Position numbers and translations under genes: made by a program
Part shown: positions 42,783 to 54,496 of the stretch, piece by piece
Layout: the number at the start of each line of letters is the position of its first letter
Position numbering within the stretch: the first letter of the stretch is position 1
Origin: Patiria miniata
Taxonomy: Eukaryota; Echinodermata; Asteroidea; Valvatida; Asterinidae
NCBI RefSeq assembly: GCF_015706575.1
Contig: NW_024037054.1
Span: 930,001 to 994,000, forward strand
Reading direction: 5' to 3'
Length of the DNA: 64,000 nt
The notes under the pieces: model-generated
Databases searched by the model: none
What the model saw: only the letters and a program-made list of their open reading frames with translations
What the model was told of the DNA's origin: nothing

Positions 42783-44880
42783 AGAGCTGTATGTCTGTTT
42801 GAAAACAGAACACAGGGCTTTTTCGCATTTTACAAATGTTTATGTTTTGTTGATCCTTTTGCAGTCACAGAGTGCTTCATGCAGTTAAAGGTTGTTCAAA
42901 ATGCTTAGAATAATTCCAAAAATATAATTTTATCACATGACACCACATGCCCTGCAATGACGTCATCTTGACAACACTTGTCAATGCCCACTTTGTCATT
43001 GTGTTCTTGGTTTGAACCAAGTTTAAAGTCAATCCGATGAAAGGAAGCAATTTTGGAAGCAGAATAAAACTATAAAATCATGAAAAAATCAAACGATGAC
43101 GTCATCGTGACGTCACTTCGGACTTTGCATACTAGTACCATTATCTACCTACCGGTACCCACCAAGTTTCATGACGATCGGACCTTTTCTTGTATGTGTT
43201 TTGAAAAATCACATTTTTGATGACGTCGTGATGACGTCACACATTTTTCAAAATTTTATGCAAATACCTATTACCTGACAAACCAAACACAAAAAGAATT
43301 TTGCATTTTGCATTTGTGAGATATGGCTAAAAGGTCCAAATATTCAAATATTCATATAAAATCGCATGATGATGTTATCATGACGTCACCTCATTTTTTA
43401 TCTATAACACATCCCTGTCTACCCACATACCAAGTTTCAACCCAATCGGACTTACTGTTCTGTAGATATAGGACTTCAAAATATGCATGTTTGTGATGAC
43501 GTCACGTGACCTCTGATGATGTAATCATGACATCACTCTTCGGGACACAACTTTGCTATAAGGACTTTGCATCATGCTTAATTAGAATGATGTATGACAA
43601 AATTTAATGCCAAAAGTGGCGTGTACTAAAATCATGTACAAAGTCCATGGGAAATTTGCGTGAAACAAAAAGAAGAAAGAACGAGAGATCTATGTCTGTT
43701 CGCAACAGAACATAGGGCTTTTCCGCATTATGCTTTTTTATCAATAACACGGCCCAGACGATGCATGTACAATGTTTCAAAGTATGCGGTACAAGAATAT
43801 TGTAATATATTATGTAGCGTCTGTGAGATATATTATTGTCAAAAAGAAATGAATCCATATTATATCAGACGTATAGGACTTCATATGCAATTTTGACCCA
43901 TTCGGACTGATAGTTTTCTCAATATGAGACTTTGAAATGCACGTTGATGATGACTTCACATGCCTTACAATGACGTCATCTTAATAAAACTTTTCAATGC
44001 ACATTTTTGCATTGAAGTCAATCAAATGAAAGGAAGTGTTACATTTTGGAAGCGGAATGAAATTGTAAATATTAAAAAAAAAATTTAAAAATCATGGGAT
44101 GACGTCATGGTGATGTCATTGCGGAATTTGCATATTAGTACCAATATGTAGCTATCCACCAAGTTTTATGACGTTCGGACTTTCCCTTATATGTGTTTTC
44201 AAAAATATGTTTTTCATGACGTCATCATGACGTCACACGAATTTCAAAATATTTTGCATTTAGGATGACGTCATGTGACCCATGATGACGTCATCATGAC
44301 GTCACCTCAATTTTCATCTATAACACATCCTATTACCAAACAAACAAAATACAAAAAGAATTTTTAACTTTGCATGTTGCGTTCGTGAGATATGGCTTAA
44401 AGGTCCAAAAATTCAAAAAATCATATAAAATCACAAGATGATGTCATCATGACGTCATCTCAATTTTTACCTATAACACTTCCCGGCCTACCTACATACC
44501 AAGTTTTAACCCAATCGGACTTACCGTTCTGTAGATATAGGACTTCAAAATATGCACGTTTGTGATGACGTCACGTGAACCCTGATGACGTAATCATGAC
44601 GTCACTCTTCGGGACACAATTTTGCCATAAGGACAAAGCATATGCTTAATTTGAATGATGTATGACAAAGTTCAGTGCCAAAAGTAGCGTGTACTAAAAT
44701 CGTGCACAAAGTCTATGGGGGTTTTGGCACAAAAAGAAGACCCTCCCCCCCTAAAAAAAATCAGAACAAAAAGAAAGGCTTTTTCGCAAATTGCGAAAAA
44801 GCCCCCCAAAAAATCAGAACAAAAACAAAGGCTTTTTCGCAAATAGCGAAAAAGCCAATAATAATTTAAAATAAGAAATG
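42783..44880 (+). repeat. CRE-rich repeat, two tandem copies
   Basis: Copy 1 (about 42783-43660) and copy 2 (about 43684-44720) share the order: ATGTCTGTT..AACAGAACA..AGGGCTTTTTCGCA, CAATCGGATGAAAGGAAG, several TGACGTCATCATGACGTCAC blocks, and GACTTACCGTTCTGTAGATATAGG. Partial copies lie at 51840-52500 and 55390-55620. A ~68-bp tandem with GGCTTTTTCGCAAAT..GCGAAAAAGCC hairpins closes the second copy (44720-44860). No protein is encoded. Confidence 0.8.
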
Positions 44881-45089
44881 ACAATAGCATCCAACATGTC
44901 TAACATTAACAACTTTCTACAATGAAGTTAAGGTATTTTTTACTGAATTTTAATGTTACAACTGACATGACTGATCATGCTGATAGAGAACCTATAATCA
45001 CGATACAATTTCCAAACTACCTGACCATGTCATTCAAAAAGATATTCTTTTCTCGGAAACATTTGCGTTTGAAACTTACCAGTGTTGGA

Positions 45090-45250
45090 GGTCTCGAGGC
45101 CAGCCTCGGCCTCGAGGCCGGCCTCGAGGCCGATTTTCATGGCCTTGGCCTCGGCCTTGGCCTCGGAGGTGCAAGGCCTCGGCCTTGGCCTCGGCCTCGG
45201 AGCCTTCCGGCCTCGGCGAATCGGTCGAGGCCGGCTCGAGGCCGCCCATT
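45090..45250. repeat. GGCCTC/GGCCTT minisatellite
   Basis: CTCGGCCTTGGCCTCGG-type units preceded by CTTACCAGTGTTGGAGG, a junction that resembles the start of the minisatellite at 9.57 and 46.96 kb. Confidence 0.85.
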
Positions 45251-45819
45251 TTGATGTCTTTTCTATTCTAATTAATTTTAAGTTTTTACCGTATCAAACC
45301 CTCGAGATTCTGCCGCAGTGGGTTCCGTGAAACGAACGCATATACAATGTACGTACGAATGAACTGAAAATGGTTGCATTGAACGTACTCACGTACGTAG
45401 CATCTTCGCCTAGCCTGCGCTTCAGCTTTCCACGTGCGTGTAAGCGTTATAACTGTTACCGCGTGCCAGACTACATAAGTCTGGCACCAATCCCATCTGC
45501 GTACAATAACATGTGGTAGTAGACTAGTCTGGTTGCAGTGTTGTACAAAATTTTCTCGTTTCGCCTCTGTACCCCGACCTTTAAAATGATTTGCGGCAAG
45601 GCGCGGCAAGGTGCGGCAAGCTTAATCATTTCTTTTTATGGGCCACTGTTTCAGTAAAAGTCTGAACTTTCTGGGTACGATCGAGTGTACTAGGCCGTAC
45701 CATTTTTTTTTTCATAAAGATATGATAAAAACAGCTACGATTTATTAAGTAGATTTTATTTTTACACGGTAATTTAAATGAAAGTTCCGGCTCACACGGT
45801 AATGTTTGGCGCAAATGGT
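45251..45819. other. Unassigned intronic DNA
   Basis: No exon or RNA gene seen. GTGCCAGACTACATAAGTCTGGCAC-like short hairpin near 45463-45487. Confidence 0.5.
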
Positions 45820-46965
45820 CAATATGGAAAGAGCGATTTCAGAATTCGTTTTTCCATCCAAATGAATGCAAAGTTCTGAATGAATGTTTTAATAATAGGA
45901 GTCAGTATTCCTCGTGGTACCAGGATACTTTTTTGTATTTTTAGAGCCATGTTGATACTTATTACATGTATAAGCACGGTTTGAAATTGACTACGGTAGT
46001 TACAGACATACGGCCAAAACCTCTGGACTCCCTACCTCTTGCCATGACCTTAAAATTCTTCGAAGCCATTGGATTCAAATCGGATGATCCGAGAATTCAT
46101 GGTCATTTTGATGAACTGAGTGATATCATGCACGCATGTTTCGTGTTGCCGTGTTGTTTGGAGCGGGATTGGCCATTGCCAGACTTTGTCTGGTACCGCA
46201 GTATTAACAGTGATAATGCGTGGACACTTATCCCGTTGTGTGGAGCGGGATTGGAACGATGCTTTGCCCGTCCGTAACGGCGGGCCGTCTGGCATTGTCT
46301 GGTCGCATCGCGGTGTTTGGTCGGCGCGCGCCTGGACAGTGCGAAGGTCGGGGGGGGGTCGTAACTTTTTGGTTATGAGTGGTAAAAACCTGATTCAAAT
46401 ATCAAGTTGTTGTTTATTTAATGAAAATTCCTATGATATTAAGCATTTTGATAGGTTTTGAAAATAAGATTTATAAAACATGCTAAAAGTAAATAATGTA
46501 AATCTTACAGAATAGAAACTCAAAATTTGACCATTTAAATTGTTGCATCTCCAAAGGGCAAACATCTATGAGCCTGATTCAAACGCCATTATTTTGTTAT
46601 GTAATTTGCTTTCAGTGATACAAAACTTGAGATTTCTTTCTTTAAAAAATAACATTCACCGGACTCCCTACAAGAGGAAACCCATTGCAAGCTGTAAATT
46701 TGTAAGCCAGGCACTCCAAAACTCAGTGAATTCAACTAAAAAGATGTTAAAACTCCAACATAATCTTAGCCTTGTTTTAGTGATTTATATTTTATTACGT
46801 GTTTTGATATCTGGCCTCGGCCTTGGCCTTGGCCTCGGAGGTGGTGGCCTCGGCCTTGGCCTTGGCCTCGCGGTTGTGGCCTCGGCCTCGGCCTTGGCCT
46901 CGGAGGTTGTGGCCTTGGCCTTGGCCTCGGCCTCGGAGGTTGTGGCCTCGACTACAACACTGAAA
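45820..46965 (-). mobile_element. ~1.1-kb repeat element, copy 2, uninterrupted
   Basis: The reverse complement of the host parts of 9575-13650, ending in the GGCC minisatellite at 46815-46955. It lacks both insertions found in copy 1. At 46261-46269 it shows one GCTTTGCCC where copy 1 has the foldback, and near 45893-45900 it shows ATTATT where copy 1 has the Tc1-like element. An extra ~26 bp near 46025-46050 is absent from copy 1. Confidence 0.88.
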
Positions 46966-47177
46966 CTTACCAATTTTTAGACAGGTAGGCTAACATTGCA
47001 AAATCAGATCACCTTGAAAGTTGCAGTTCAATCAAAATCTTGTGCTTTGCTTGTCCTATACATATTGATGTCGTATCTTGACTGGAAGTTAAGATCAGCG
47101 GTGGGAACATCTCCAATATTAACTGTACTCCATTACAGAACACAATCTTGACAAGTGGCATATACAATGTACATGTA

Positions 47178-47655
47178 CAGCCTGTCTCCAAAAAAATGGT
47201 ACAATCAGAAAAAAAATTGGTTAAATATGAAATTTCAAAATAAGTCATTCTTACTTGGCATAATATTAAAGAACAAAGACTGGGCTTTCCAATAGTGTTT
47301 GTTTGATCTTATTTGCTTTTGTCAATTCAGAGATATAATCAATTTAGTGCAATACACCAAAATCGATTTTGTGCCACTTTTATGCATGGGCAGAGTTGTT
47401 TCGAGTACTGTGCCATGCTGTCTTGAAGCTCACAAAAGATTGCAACTTGGCAAAAGAAACAAACTCGATTTTTGTGTTCCGCAGTAAACTGGATTTATCT
47501 CTGGATTGACAAAAGCAAATGAGATGAAACAAAAAGTATTGGAAAGCCTGGTCTTTTTTCTTTAATGTGATGCTCAAAACAACTTACTTACGTTGAGATT
47601 TAATATTGAAAAAAAAAATCGTTTTCGATTGTACCATTTTTTTTGAGACAGGCTG
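47178..47655. mobile_element. Snap-back MITE, Tc1/mariner-like, TA target
   Basis: It begins CAGCCTGTCTCC and ends with the complement GAGACAGGCTG, flanked by TA on both sides. The inverted arms extend inward for some 200 bp with interruptions (GCTTTTGTCAATTCAGAGATA pairs with TATCTCTGGATTGACAAAAGC). It has no coding capacity. Confidence 0.85.
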
Positions 47656-47989
47656 TAACTGTAGGATGATAGTATTGTTGAAAGGTGCACAAAACTTGCT
47701 CATTTTGGGCTAATATGTCTCTTCCCAAAGCTGCTTCAGTTGTGACTGTTGTTTTAACGGATATTCAAACTGGCCAGACTCCTGCAACAGTGGAATTCGC
47801 TTGGAATGCAAGAGGTCACACACAGGGCATACATTATGCTTACGTGTGATACGTTTGGACTACGGTTGGCCATTTGGGGCGCGCGCGACACTTGGCTCTG
47901 GGCTAAGACAAATTGGCGCCCCAGCTAAGTGGAAAAAATCATCAAAACGGACGTTATATTTTGCTTCAAACAATGATGATAACGACCGG

Positions 47990-49800
47990 ACATCAATATT
48001 ATAACCATCATCCAGCCGACCACAATTCAGCGTCTTTTTTTGAGTCGTTCAAATTAAAAAGACGTCACAAACAATTTCGTTCGAAACTCATGACAAGGAT
48101 TACGATGTTGCACATGCATTCTTTAATGACTTTTTAATTTGTTGAAAAAAGTGAAAAAGGGACATTATATTTTGGTCCAAACCATGACACACTAATGACG
48201 TAATGTAAAATAACCAGAAGCGACCACAATTCAACGTCATTTTTTGAGTCGCTGAAAAGACGTCAGAAAACAGACGTTGCGTTTTGGTTGAAAGCATGAC
48301 ATAAGTACGACGTCGGATATTATAACCAACAGCCAACCACAATTCAACTCGATTTTGAGTTGTTGGAACGACGTTAGAAAACGAAAGTAATATCATGGTT
48401 GAAAACATGACATGATAACGACGTCAAATATTATAACCAGCAGCCAACCATAATCCAACTTAACTTTTTGAGTCGTTGAAAAAACGTCTTAAAGGGACGT
48501 TATAGTTTGGGTAAAATTATGACTTAATAACGACGTCATGTAAAATAACCAGCAGGCGACCACAATTAAACGTCATTTTTTTAGTTGCTAAAATGACGTC
48601 AGGGAACGGACGTTATATCTTGGGTTAAACCATGACTTAGTAACGACGTTAACTATTTTAACCATCCACCGACCCGAAATCAACGTCGTTGATTGAATCC
48701 TTGAAACGACGTTAGAAAACGGACGTAATATCATGGTTGAAAACATAACCTATTAATGGCGTCAAATGTTATAACCAGCAGCCAACCACAATGCAACGTC
48801 ACTTTTTGAGTCGTTGAAGAAAACGTCAGAAACGGACGTTATATTTGGGGTAAAACTATGACTTAATAACGACGTAAAAATAACCAGCAGCCGACCACAA
48901 TTCAACGTCATTTTTGAGTTGCTGAAAAGACGTCAGAGAACGGACGTTTTAATGTGGGTAAAACCATGACTTAATAACAACGTTAAATATTTTAACCATC
49001 CACTGACCAGGAATCAACGTTGTTAATTAAATCGTCAAAACGACGTTAGAAAATGGTTGAAAACATGACTCATTAACAACGTCAAATATTATAACCAGCA
49101 GCCGACCATAATTCAACGTCGATTTTGAGTCGTTGAAAGAACGTCAAAAACGGACGTTATATGTTGGGTAAAACCATGACATAATAACGACGCTAAATAG
49201 TTTAACCATCCACCGACCAGAAGTCAGTGTCATTATTTTAATCGTTGAAATGACTTAGAAAACGGATGTAATATAATGGTTAAAAACATGACCAAATAAC
49301 GACGTGAAATGTTATAACCAGCAGCCGACCATAATCCAACGTCACTTTTTGAGTCGTTGAAAAAATGTCAAAAACGGACGTTGATTTTTGGTTAAAAGCA
49401 TTATACGTCGGATATTATTACCAACGGTCAACCACAATTCAACGTCGTTTTTGAGTTGTTGAAATGACGTTAGAAAGCAAACGTCTTATCTTGGTTGAAA
49501 ACATGACATAATTGCGACGTCGCGAAGGGAGTCATAAAAATAACATTAATACAACGTTGTTTTCCAGGCCGTTGTAAAGATGTTGGCAAAACAATGTTAT
49601 ACCATGGTTGAAATTACGTTTGGTAATATTCGGACCAAATTCCAACTACATTATGACGTTGTTGTTATGTCAAATTCTAACGGTAAATTGTCGACTCTAA
49701 AGCAACGTCCTGCAGACGTTATAATGACAACGTTGTCTTTTGGTCGACTTAAACAACGTCGATTTTTGGTTATTTGTGGTTGATCCGACGTTGCAACCAT
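47990..49800 (+). repeat. Right tandem repeats of the composite, alternating unit types
   Basis: About fifteen units of ~105-115 bp. The phrase ATAACCAGCAGCCGACCA (type 1) alternates irregularly with TTAACCATCCACCGACCAG (type 2), followed by CAACGTC, a GAGTCGTTGAAA block, ACGGACGTTATAT and AAACCATGAC. This suggests a two-unit higher-order repeat in part of the array. Confidence 0.8.
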
Positions 49801-49850
49801 AATACAACCGTTATACAACGTCAGTCTGACGGTCGGTGCCTGCTGGGTAA

Positions 49851-50079
49851 TTACAACTGTAATGTAGTGGGCTTGTCACTAGCACATGGATAATAGTTGT
49901 TGCTTCGATGCTTGCTTGGTTTATTGTGTCTCAGTACATCTCAGTACATCACATGAGGTTCTATGCTTATCAAAGGGCTACATTGTTCTAGGGTGTAATC
50001 TGATCTAAGTTGGGGCCTTATTCATTATTCATTTAGTAAGCTCATCCCATCAGTTACAAGACCTTGATGTTACAATCCT
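49851..50079. other. Short unassigned intronic DNA
   Basis: No feature supported. Confidence 0.5.
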
Positions 50080-51010
50080 AACCAGGGGCCCATCATTGAT
50101 TTAATTTTCTCCAATCGACCGGACTTCATTTCTGACGTCTGTACGGTTCAAAACCCCGTCCACTCTGATCATCTTGCAGTCCAGACTACTTTCCGCTCCA
50201 TTCGACCTGCCCCTGGTCCAGCGATTCTCCGATAACAAATGTAAACTGACTTGCCCTAACAAAATTTCATCTGCCTTTAGTAAATATTTTGCTTCTGTTT
50301 GTAAACAATCAGGTCCTTTTCCTGACAATCCCCTGCCTTGCTTGCTGCACATTCCCGAGTTGTCTCATATTTCTGTTTCTGCTAGCCAAATTGCTGCTTT
50401 GCTGGAAAAGATTCCATCTAATGAATCTCCTGGACCTGATTGTATTTTGCCGAGTATCCTTAATAAAATTTTCTCCGATTTATCCCATCCTCTCTGCTTG
50501 TTGTTTAACGCTTCGCTGAGCATTGGTCAATTGCCAGATGCTTGGCAGTGCGCTAACATTACACCGGTTTACAAGAAAGGCAATAAGGCATGGTTAACTA
50601 ATTACAGATCTGTTGCTCTTAATACCCTGCTATGTAAAGTTCTTGAGTGCATTATATCCACTGCTATAAATAATCACTTGAACACTTTCAGTCTTCTCAA
50701 TCCCCCACCAACATGGCTTTGTTAAACACAGGAGCTGTGTTACCCAGCTGGTCAATATTCTTCACTCCTGGTCATCCACCCTTGATAGGCGTCGTCTTCC
50801 AAGAATAGATGCCGTTTTCTTAGACATGTAAAAGGCTTGTGAAATACTGGTCAGATTCCAACGAAATGACTTTCAATGTCAGTAAAACCAAAGTTATGCA
50901 TATTACTAGATGCAGGCACTTTAATCCATAAGTTTACAGCCTAGGAACTCTCCCAATCGATACTACTAAATCGTTTCAGTACTTGGGGGTCACAATCAAT
51001 TCAAAACTCT
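50080..51010 (+). pseudogene. LINE remnant, different family: endonuclease end plus partial RT
   Basis: It starts with DLIFSNRPDFISDV and HSDHLAVQ, the end of an APE-type endonuclease with the catalytic SDH. After a frameshift it runs through a 183-codon frame (50174-50725) with KIPSNESPGPDCILPSIL and NITPVYKKGNKAWLTNYRSV (RT boxes 1-2), then HGFVKHRSCVTQL. Box A is broken near 50820 (VFLDM then a stop) and boxes B-C are deleted. The thumb (KTKVMHIT, YLGVTINSKL) reappears at 50890-51010. Confidence 0.8.
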
Positions 51011-51263
51011 CATGGGCAACCCACACTTCCTCCGTAGTCGCACCCTAAGGGATACCATAGATCAAGATATTGTTCCTTCTCTTTCAAAAAAATTAAAAAT
51101 TTCATCTTCCTTTGCAATCGAGGTTACTGATTGCAAGGTGGTTACAGTTACTTGTGTCAAAGAATTTGACCAAGCTCTCATGTACATTGTTTATTTTCTT
51201 TGCCCTTTTTGTGTAATATGTCATCAAATGGAAAATGGTGATTTGTTTCTATTTCATTTGCAG

Positions 51264-51359
51264 ATCGATATTTTCAAGTGAAGATGAGAAGTGGAGATCT
51301 ATTAATGTGGACAGTGAAGCAAAAGTCGTGAACAATCTCTTGTGTGTCAACAAAATGCG
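51264..51359 (+). CDS. Delta/zeta-type tubulin, exon 2
   Basis: Acceptor TTTCATTTGCAG at 51263; donor GTAATA from 51360. The first base completes the Arg codon split at the end of exon 1. Then SIFSSEDEKWRSINVDSEAKVVNNLL and VNKM follow, ending with two bases of the next codon. WRSINVDSEAKVV corresponds to the strand written RAVLVDMEPKVI in delta tubulin. The phases match exons 1 and 3 exactly, which is the main evidence that these distant pieces form one gene. Confidence 0.85.
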
Positions 51360-51692
51360 GTAATAAAACTAAATTAGTTTGTCAAATAAATAAGTCACAA
51401 AGGACACAGTAATTACTTGCAATTCTGTTTCATGTGGTCTCTATAGTGGAGTCCCCAAGTGTGGCGCACTTCAACGTCCGGAAATTGGGCACAAAAGCGG
51501 CCAAGTGTTTGGGCCTAATTCCCTAACGTGGCACAGTTTAACAAATCTCAGAAAATCACAAGTTAACATTTACAATGTCAGCTTGATAACTCATTGCTCT
51601 GTAGACTTTTTCCAATAAGTGCAAATTTATCTGCACACCAGACTAAAAGAAAATCTTTTGAAACTGCATGAGAAAGGGTCATTTTATTACAC

Positions 51693-51757
51693 GTCGGTGA
51701 AGGGCAAAACCTAATTTGATTTATATCACCCCGACGCAAAATTCCATCTTATAAAAA
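51693..51757 (+). repeat. Second copy of the small hairpin repeat
   Basis: CGTCGGTGAAGGGCAAAACC...CACCCCGACG, followed by CATCTTATAA; it matches 34993-35058. Confidence 0.75.
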
Positions 51758-51839
51758 TTTATCTTTAATATAAACTTTAAGTGGCAGCCATTTTGAAGTT
51801 TAAAATGGCTGTTACAGTTTGAGTGTACTGTCTTTAATA

Positions 51840-52500
51840 TACACATTTAAGATGACGTCACGTGACCCATGGTGACGTGATGATGACGTCACTCGTTGGG
51901 ACACAACTTTGCTATAGGGACTATGCCTATGCTGACTTTGAACAATGTACCGGTATGACAAATATTAATGCTGAAAGTGGCGTTGAGAAAAGACGTGTAC
52001 AAAGTCTTTGGGATTTGGGTGACAAAAAAAGAGGAGGAGGAGGAGGAGAAGGAGGAGGAGGAACAAGAGATCTATGTCTGTTTGCAACAGAACATAGGGC
52101 TTTTCTGCAACATGAATTTTTTTGTAGATAATGCTTATTTCGTCCATGTGGGGTCAGGCAAATGATGAATAAAATACAAGAAAAAAATCCTATTACTTGT
52201 TTGCTGCTTGGTAAGCCTTGTAGTTCTCTAAGATCAAAGTAAGATGTATGCAATAGGCTATAGATGACGTCACATTACCAATGATGAGGTAATCTTGACA
52301 TCACTTCAATATTCACCTATAATACATTCCTTGTGACACACATACAATGTACATGTACCGGTACCAAGTTTCAACCCAATCAAACTTGAAGTTCTTTAAA
52401 TATAGGGCCTTAAAATGCACATTAAGATGACGTCTCATGACCCATGACATCATAATGACGTCACTTTGCTAGACTCAAATTTCCCATAAAGTCTTTGTCT
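51840..52500 (+). repeat. Partial copy of the CRE-rich repeat
   Basis: Contains GATGACGTCACGTGACCCAT, GATCTATGTCTGTTTGCAACAG, and CAAGTTTCAACCCAATCAAAC in the same order as parts of 43.4-44.6 kb. Confidence 0.75.
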
Positions 52501-52554
52501 AATAAGGCAAAAAAAAAAACATACATGTACTTCTGCTTCCGATTACATGCCTTT

Positions 52555-54130
52555 CAAAAATAGGGTCAGTCGGTCGGTTTTTTTTTTTTTTTTGCCAATT
52601 TTTTTTTATGCAGATTGAATGCTATATTCAATTATATGCGAAGTTTTGCCTGAATTATTTCCATTGCACTACGAATTAAAGCTATACACAAAATGGCCAC
52701 AAAAAGTGAATAAAACCTACTTTAATTATTGTCAATATATTTACGTTCGATAATTCTAAAAAGATAGTGGAAAATTCAGATCGTTCGCACCATATGCACA
52801 ACGCTAGTCAAGACGGGAGGCTGGCCAAAACTCCGAAGTGTGTGATGCACTGTGCATGTGTGGCGTGTGGCCGTCAGACCTCGTTTTTAAGGTCAAAAAT
52901 AAGGGAAACACGCTGCATGTATCACTCCAATTACGAGTAGTGCGATCTCAAAATGAAATCTTGAACACGGAAAATACATACACAGACAAGCTAGATAAAT
53001 TTTGTGAATTAACTTGCAAAAATGATCTTTCTCCATCGGTGTTTTCTTGGCATGTTTATGATGTTGAATCTGACCAGTTGACAGTGCACCGGCCTGCAAT
53101 GCATAGCCATGCTAGCGCTATCGATCGCATAGCCATGCACAGACTGGTTACCGCATTTTCATCATGTCTTCTAAATTGGTCCCTGCGCAGTGCGGCGGGA
53201 ACCAGTCGTCGCTGCATTGAGCTAGGTTTACGCACGTGATTATAGTCACCGTGACATCGAAATTGCGAAGTAGTTATATCGCCAAGCGAATTTGTAAAAA
53301 ATAACGATTTCTTTTGAAAAAAAATAGCGAACGTAAGTAAGAAAACAAATAAATACAAGCAAAAGGGTTGTTGGGAGGTATTTTGTAAAGACAGAAAAAA
53401 CAACAAGATTTTACTTTTATTTATTCAATCATTATTTTTTTTAATTATTTTTGGAATTGCTAATAAAATGTTTAGGGTCGCAGCCTAAAAATAGGGTCGG
53501 TCGGGTAACTGGAAGAAGAAGTATTTTTTTTTTGCCTAAATGATAGAAGGTAAATCTGCTCTTGTATGAACTATATTTTTGCATAAGGCAAAAAAAAATT
53601 AAAATGGTGTGTTTACGGTAACGGCCTGAAAAAATCAAGGTAGGTAGGTAGGGAAATAATTTTATTTTGCATTTTTTTTTTATTATTTCAGTTCTGCATG
53701 CCCATTCGCTCTTGCACCAGAGAGTTTCTAAAGTTCCAAAATTTTCGTCAAGATTTTGCATGTCAAGAAGAAATACTGGCGTATGTCACGATTATATTGT
53801 GCACTTTAAGGGCGTGTATAATAATTATATTGTGCGTATCGGGGGCTGAAAAATGTGATCGGCATTTTTGTTGGCATATATCGGGCCGCAATTCTAGCGT
53901 ATCGGGCTGATACGCAGTACGGACGTTTGTACGGTTTAAAATGGTTTAGTTCATGGCAAATAATTAAAAGTACTTGAAATGTTTGAAATTTGTTCATTTA
54001 AAATGATCAATATCAACCTTCAAAATGGCAATAAAAAGTTTGAGGTCGGCAATTTGGCTGAAAAAAATCCAGGTTGATCGGGTTACCGTAAAAACACAAT
54101 TTTTTTGTTTGGCCTAACCGAATACTGATC
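52555..54130. repeat. Scattered GGGTCGGTCGG-type repeat pieces
   Basis: TAGGGTCAGTCGGTCGGTTTTT at 52561, TAGGGTCGGTCGGGTAACTGG at about 53492, and related pieces near 53640 and 54065, each followed by T-runs. Probably diverged copies of one low-complexity repeat. Confidence 0.45.
52838..53239 (+). CDS. Unrecognised open frame
   Basis: 133 codons with ordinary composition (for example SPSVFSWHVYDVESDQLTVH), in a less AT-rich patch within intron 2. Flanked on both sides by repeat pieces. I recognise no family or splice structure. It may be a captured exon fragment or chance. Confidence 0.25.
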   Translation: MCDALCMCGVWPSDLVFKVKNKGNTLHVSLQLRVVRSQNEILNTENTYTDKLDKFCELTCKNDLSPSVFSWHVYDVESDQLTVHRPAMHSHASAIDRIAMHRLVTAFSSCLLNWSLRSAAGTSRRCIELGLRT

Positions 54131-54496
54131 AAAGTGGCCAATAACGTACGGTGGATCTGAAGGGATATACGGCTTGTGAAATGTGTTCACGATGTCGTGA
54201 ATTATATTTCAATTCGTTAAATGTAATTCTACATCATAATTTTGTTCATAGGTCATATCTTGTTTTTACAAGTTACAATGTTTTAACAATGTATGCCTAG
54301 TTGTGCATATGATCACAACAGTGCAAGCAATTCACAAGTATTCATGAAAGAAATCACAATGTTACAAACAAATATCATGACCATTCATGACAAAAATCCT
54401 AGACGTCGTAAAAATGTCATGGCTTTAAGTCGTGAAAAGAAACCTATGTTGGCCCAAGGTATTTTTCGTCCACGGTTTGAAAAGATGAACACGTAC

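Larger units (their letters stand above)
41026..49850. mobile_element. 8.8-kb composite bounded by TTACCCAGCAGGCA inverted termini
   Basis: A 14-bp perfect inverted repeat (41026-41039 and 49837-49850) encloses two regions of related AACGTC-rich tandem repeats at the ends (41090-41800 and 47990-49800) and a centre filled by other repeats. A single old non-autonomous DNA element later invaded by others fits this. No transposase was found. The two ends could also belong to two adjacent partial copies. Confidence 0.6.

Noticed and set aside
45082..45330. Leu/Gly/Ala-rich proteins across GGCC minisatellites (also at 9388-9694, 33320-33517 and 46540-46980)
   Set aside because: They are produced by the simple repeat in any frame.
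41090..49800. CRISPR-like array
   Set aside because: The spacing and sequence divergence are those of a eukaryotic tandem repeat; there are no constant repeats with unique spacers and no prokaryotic context.
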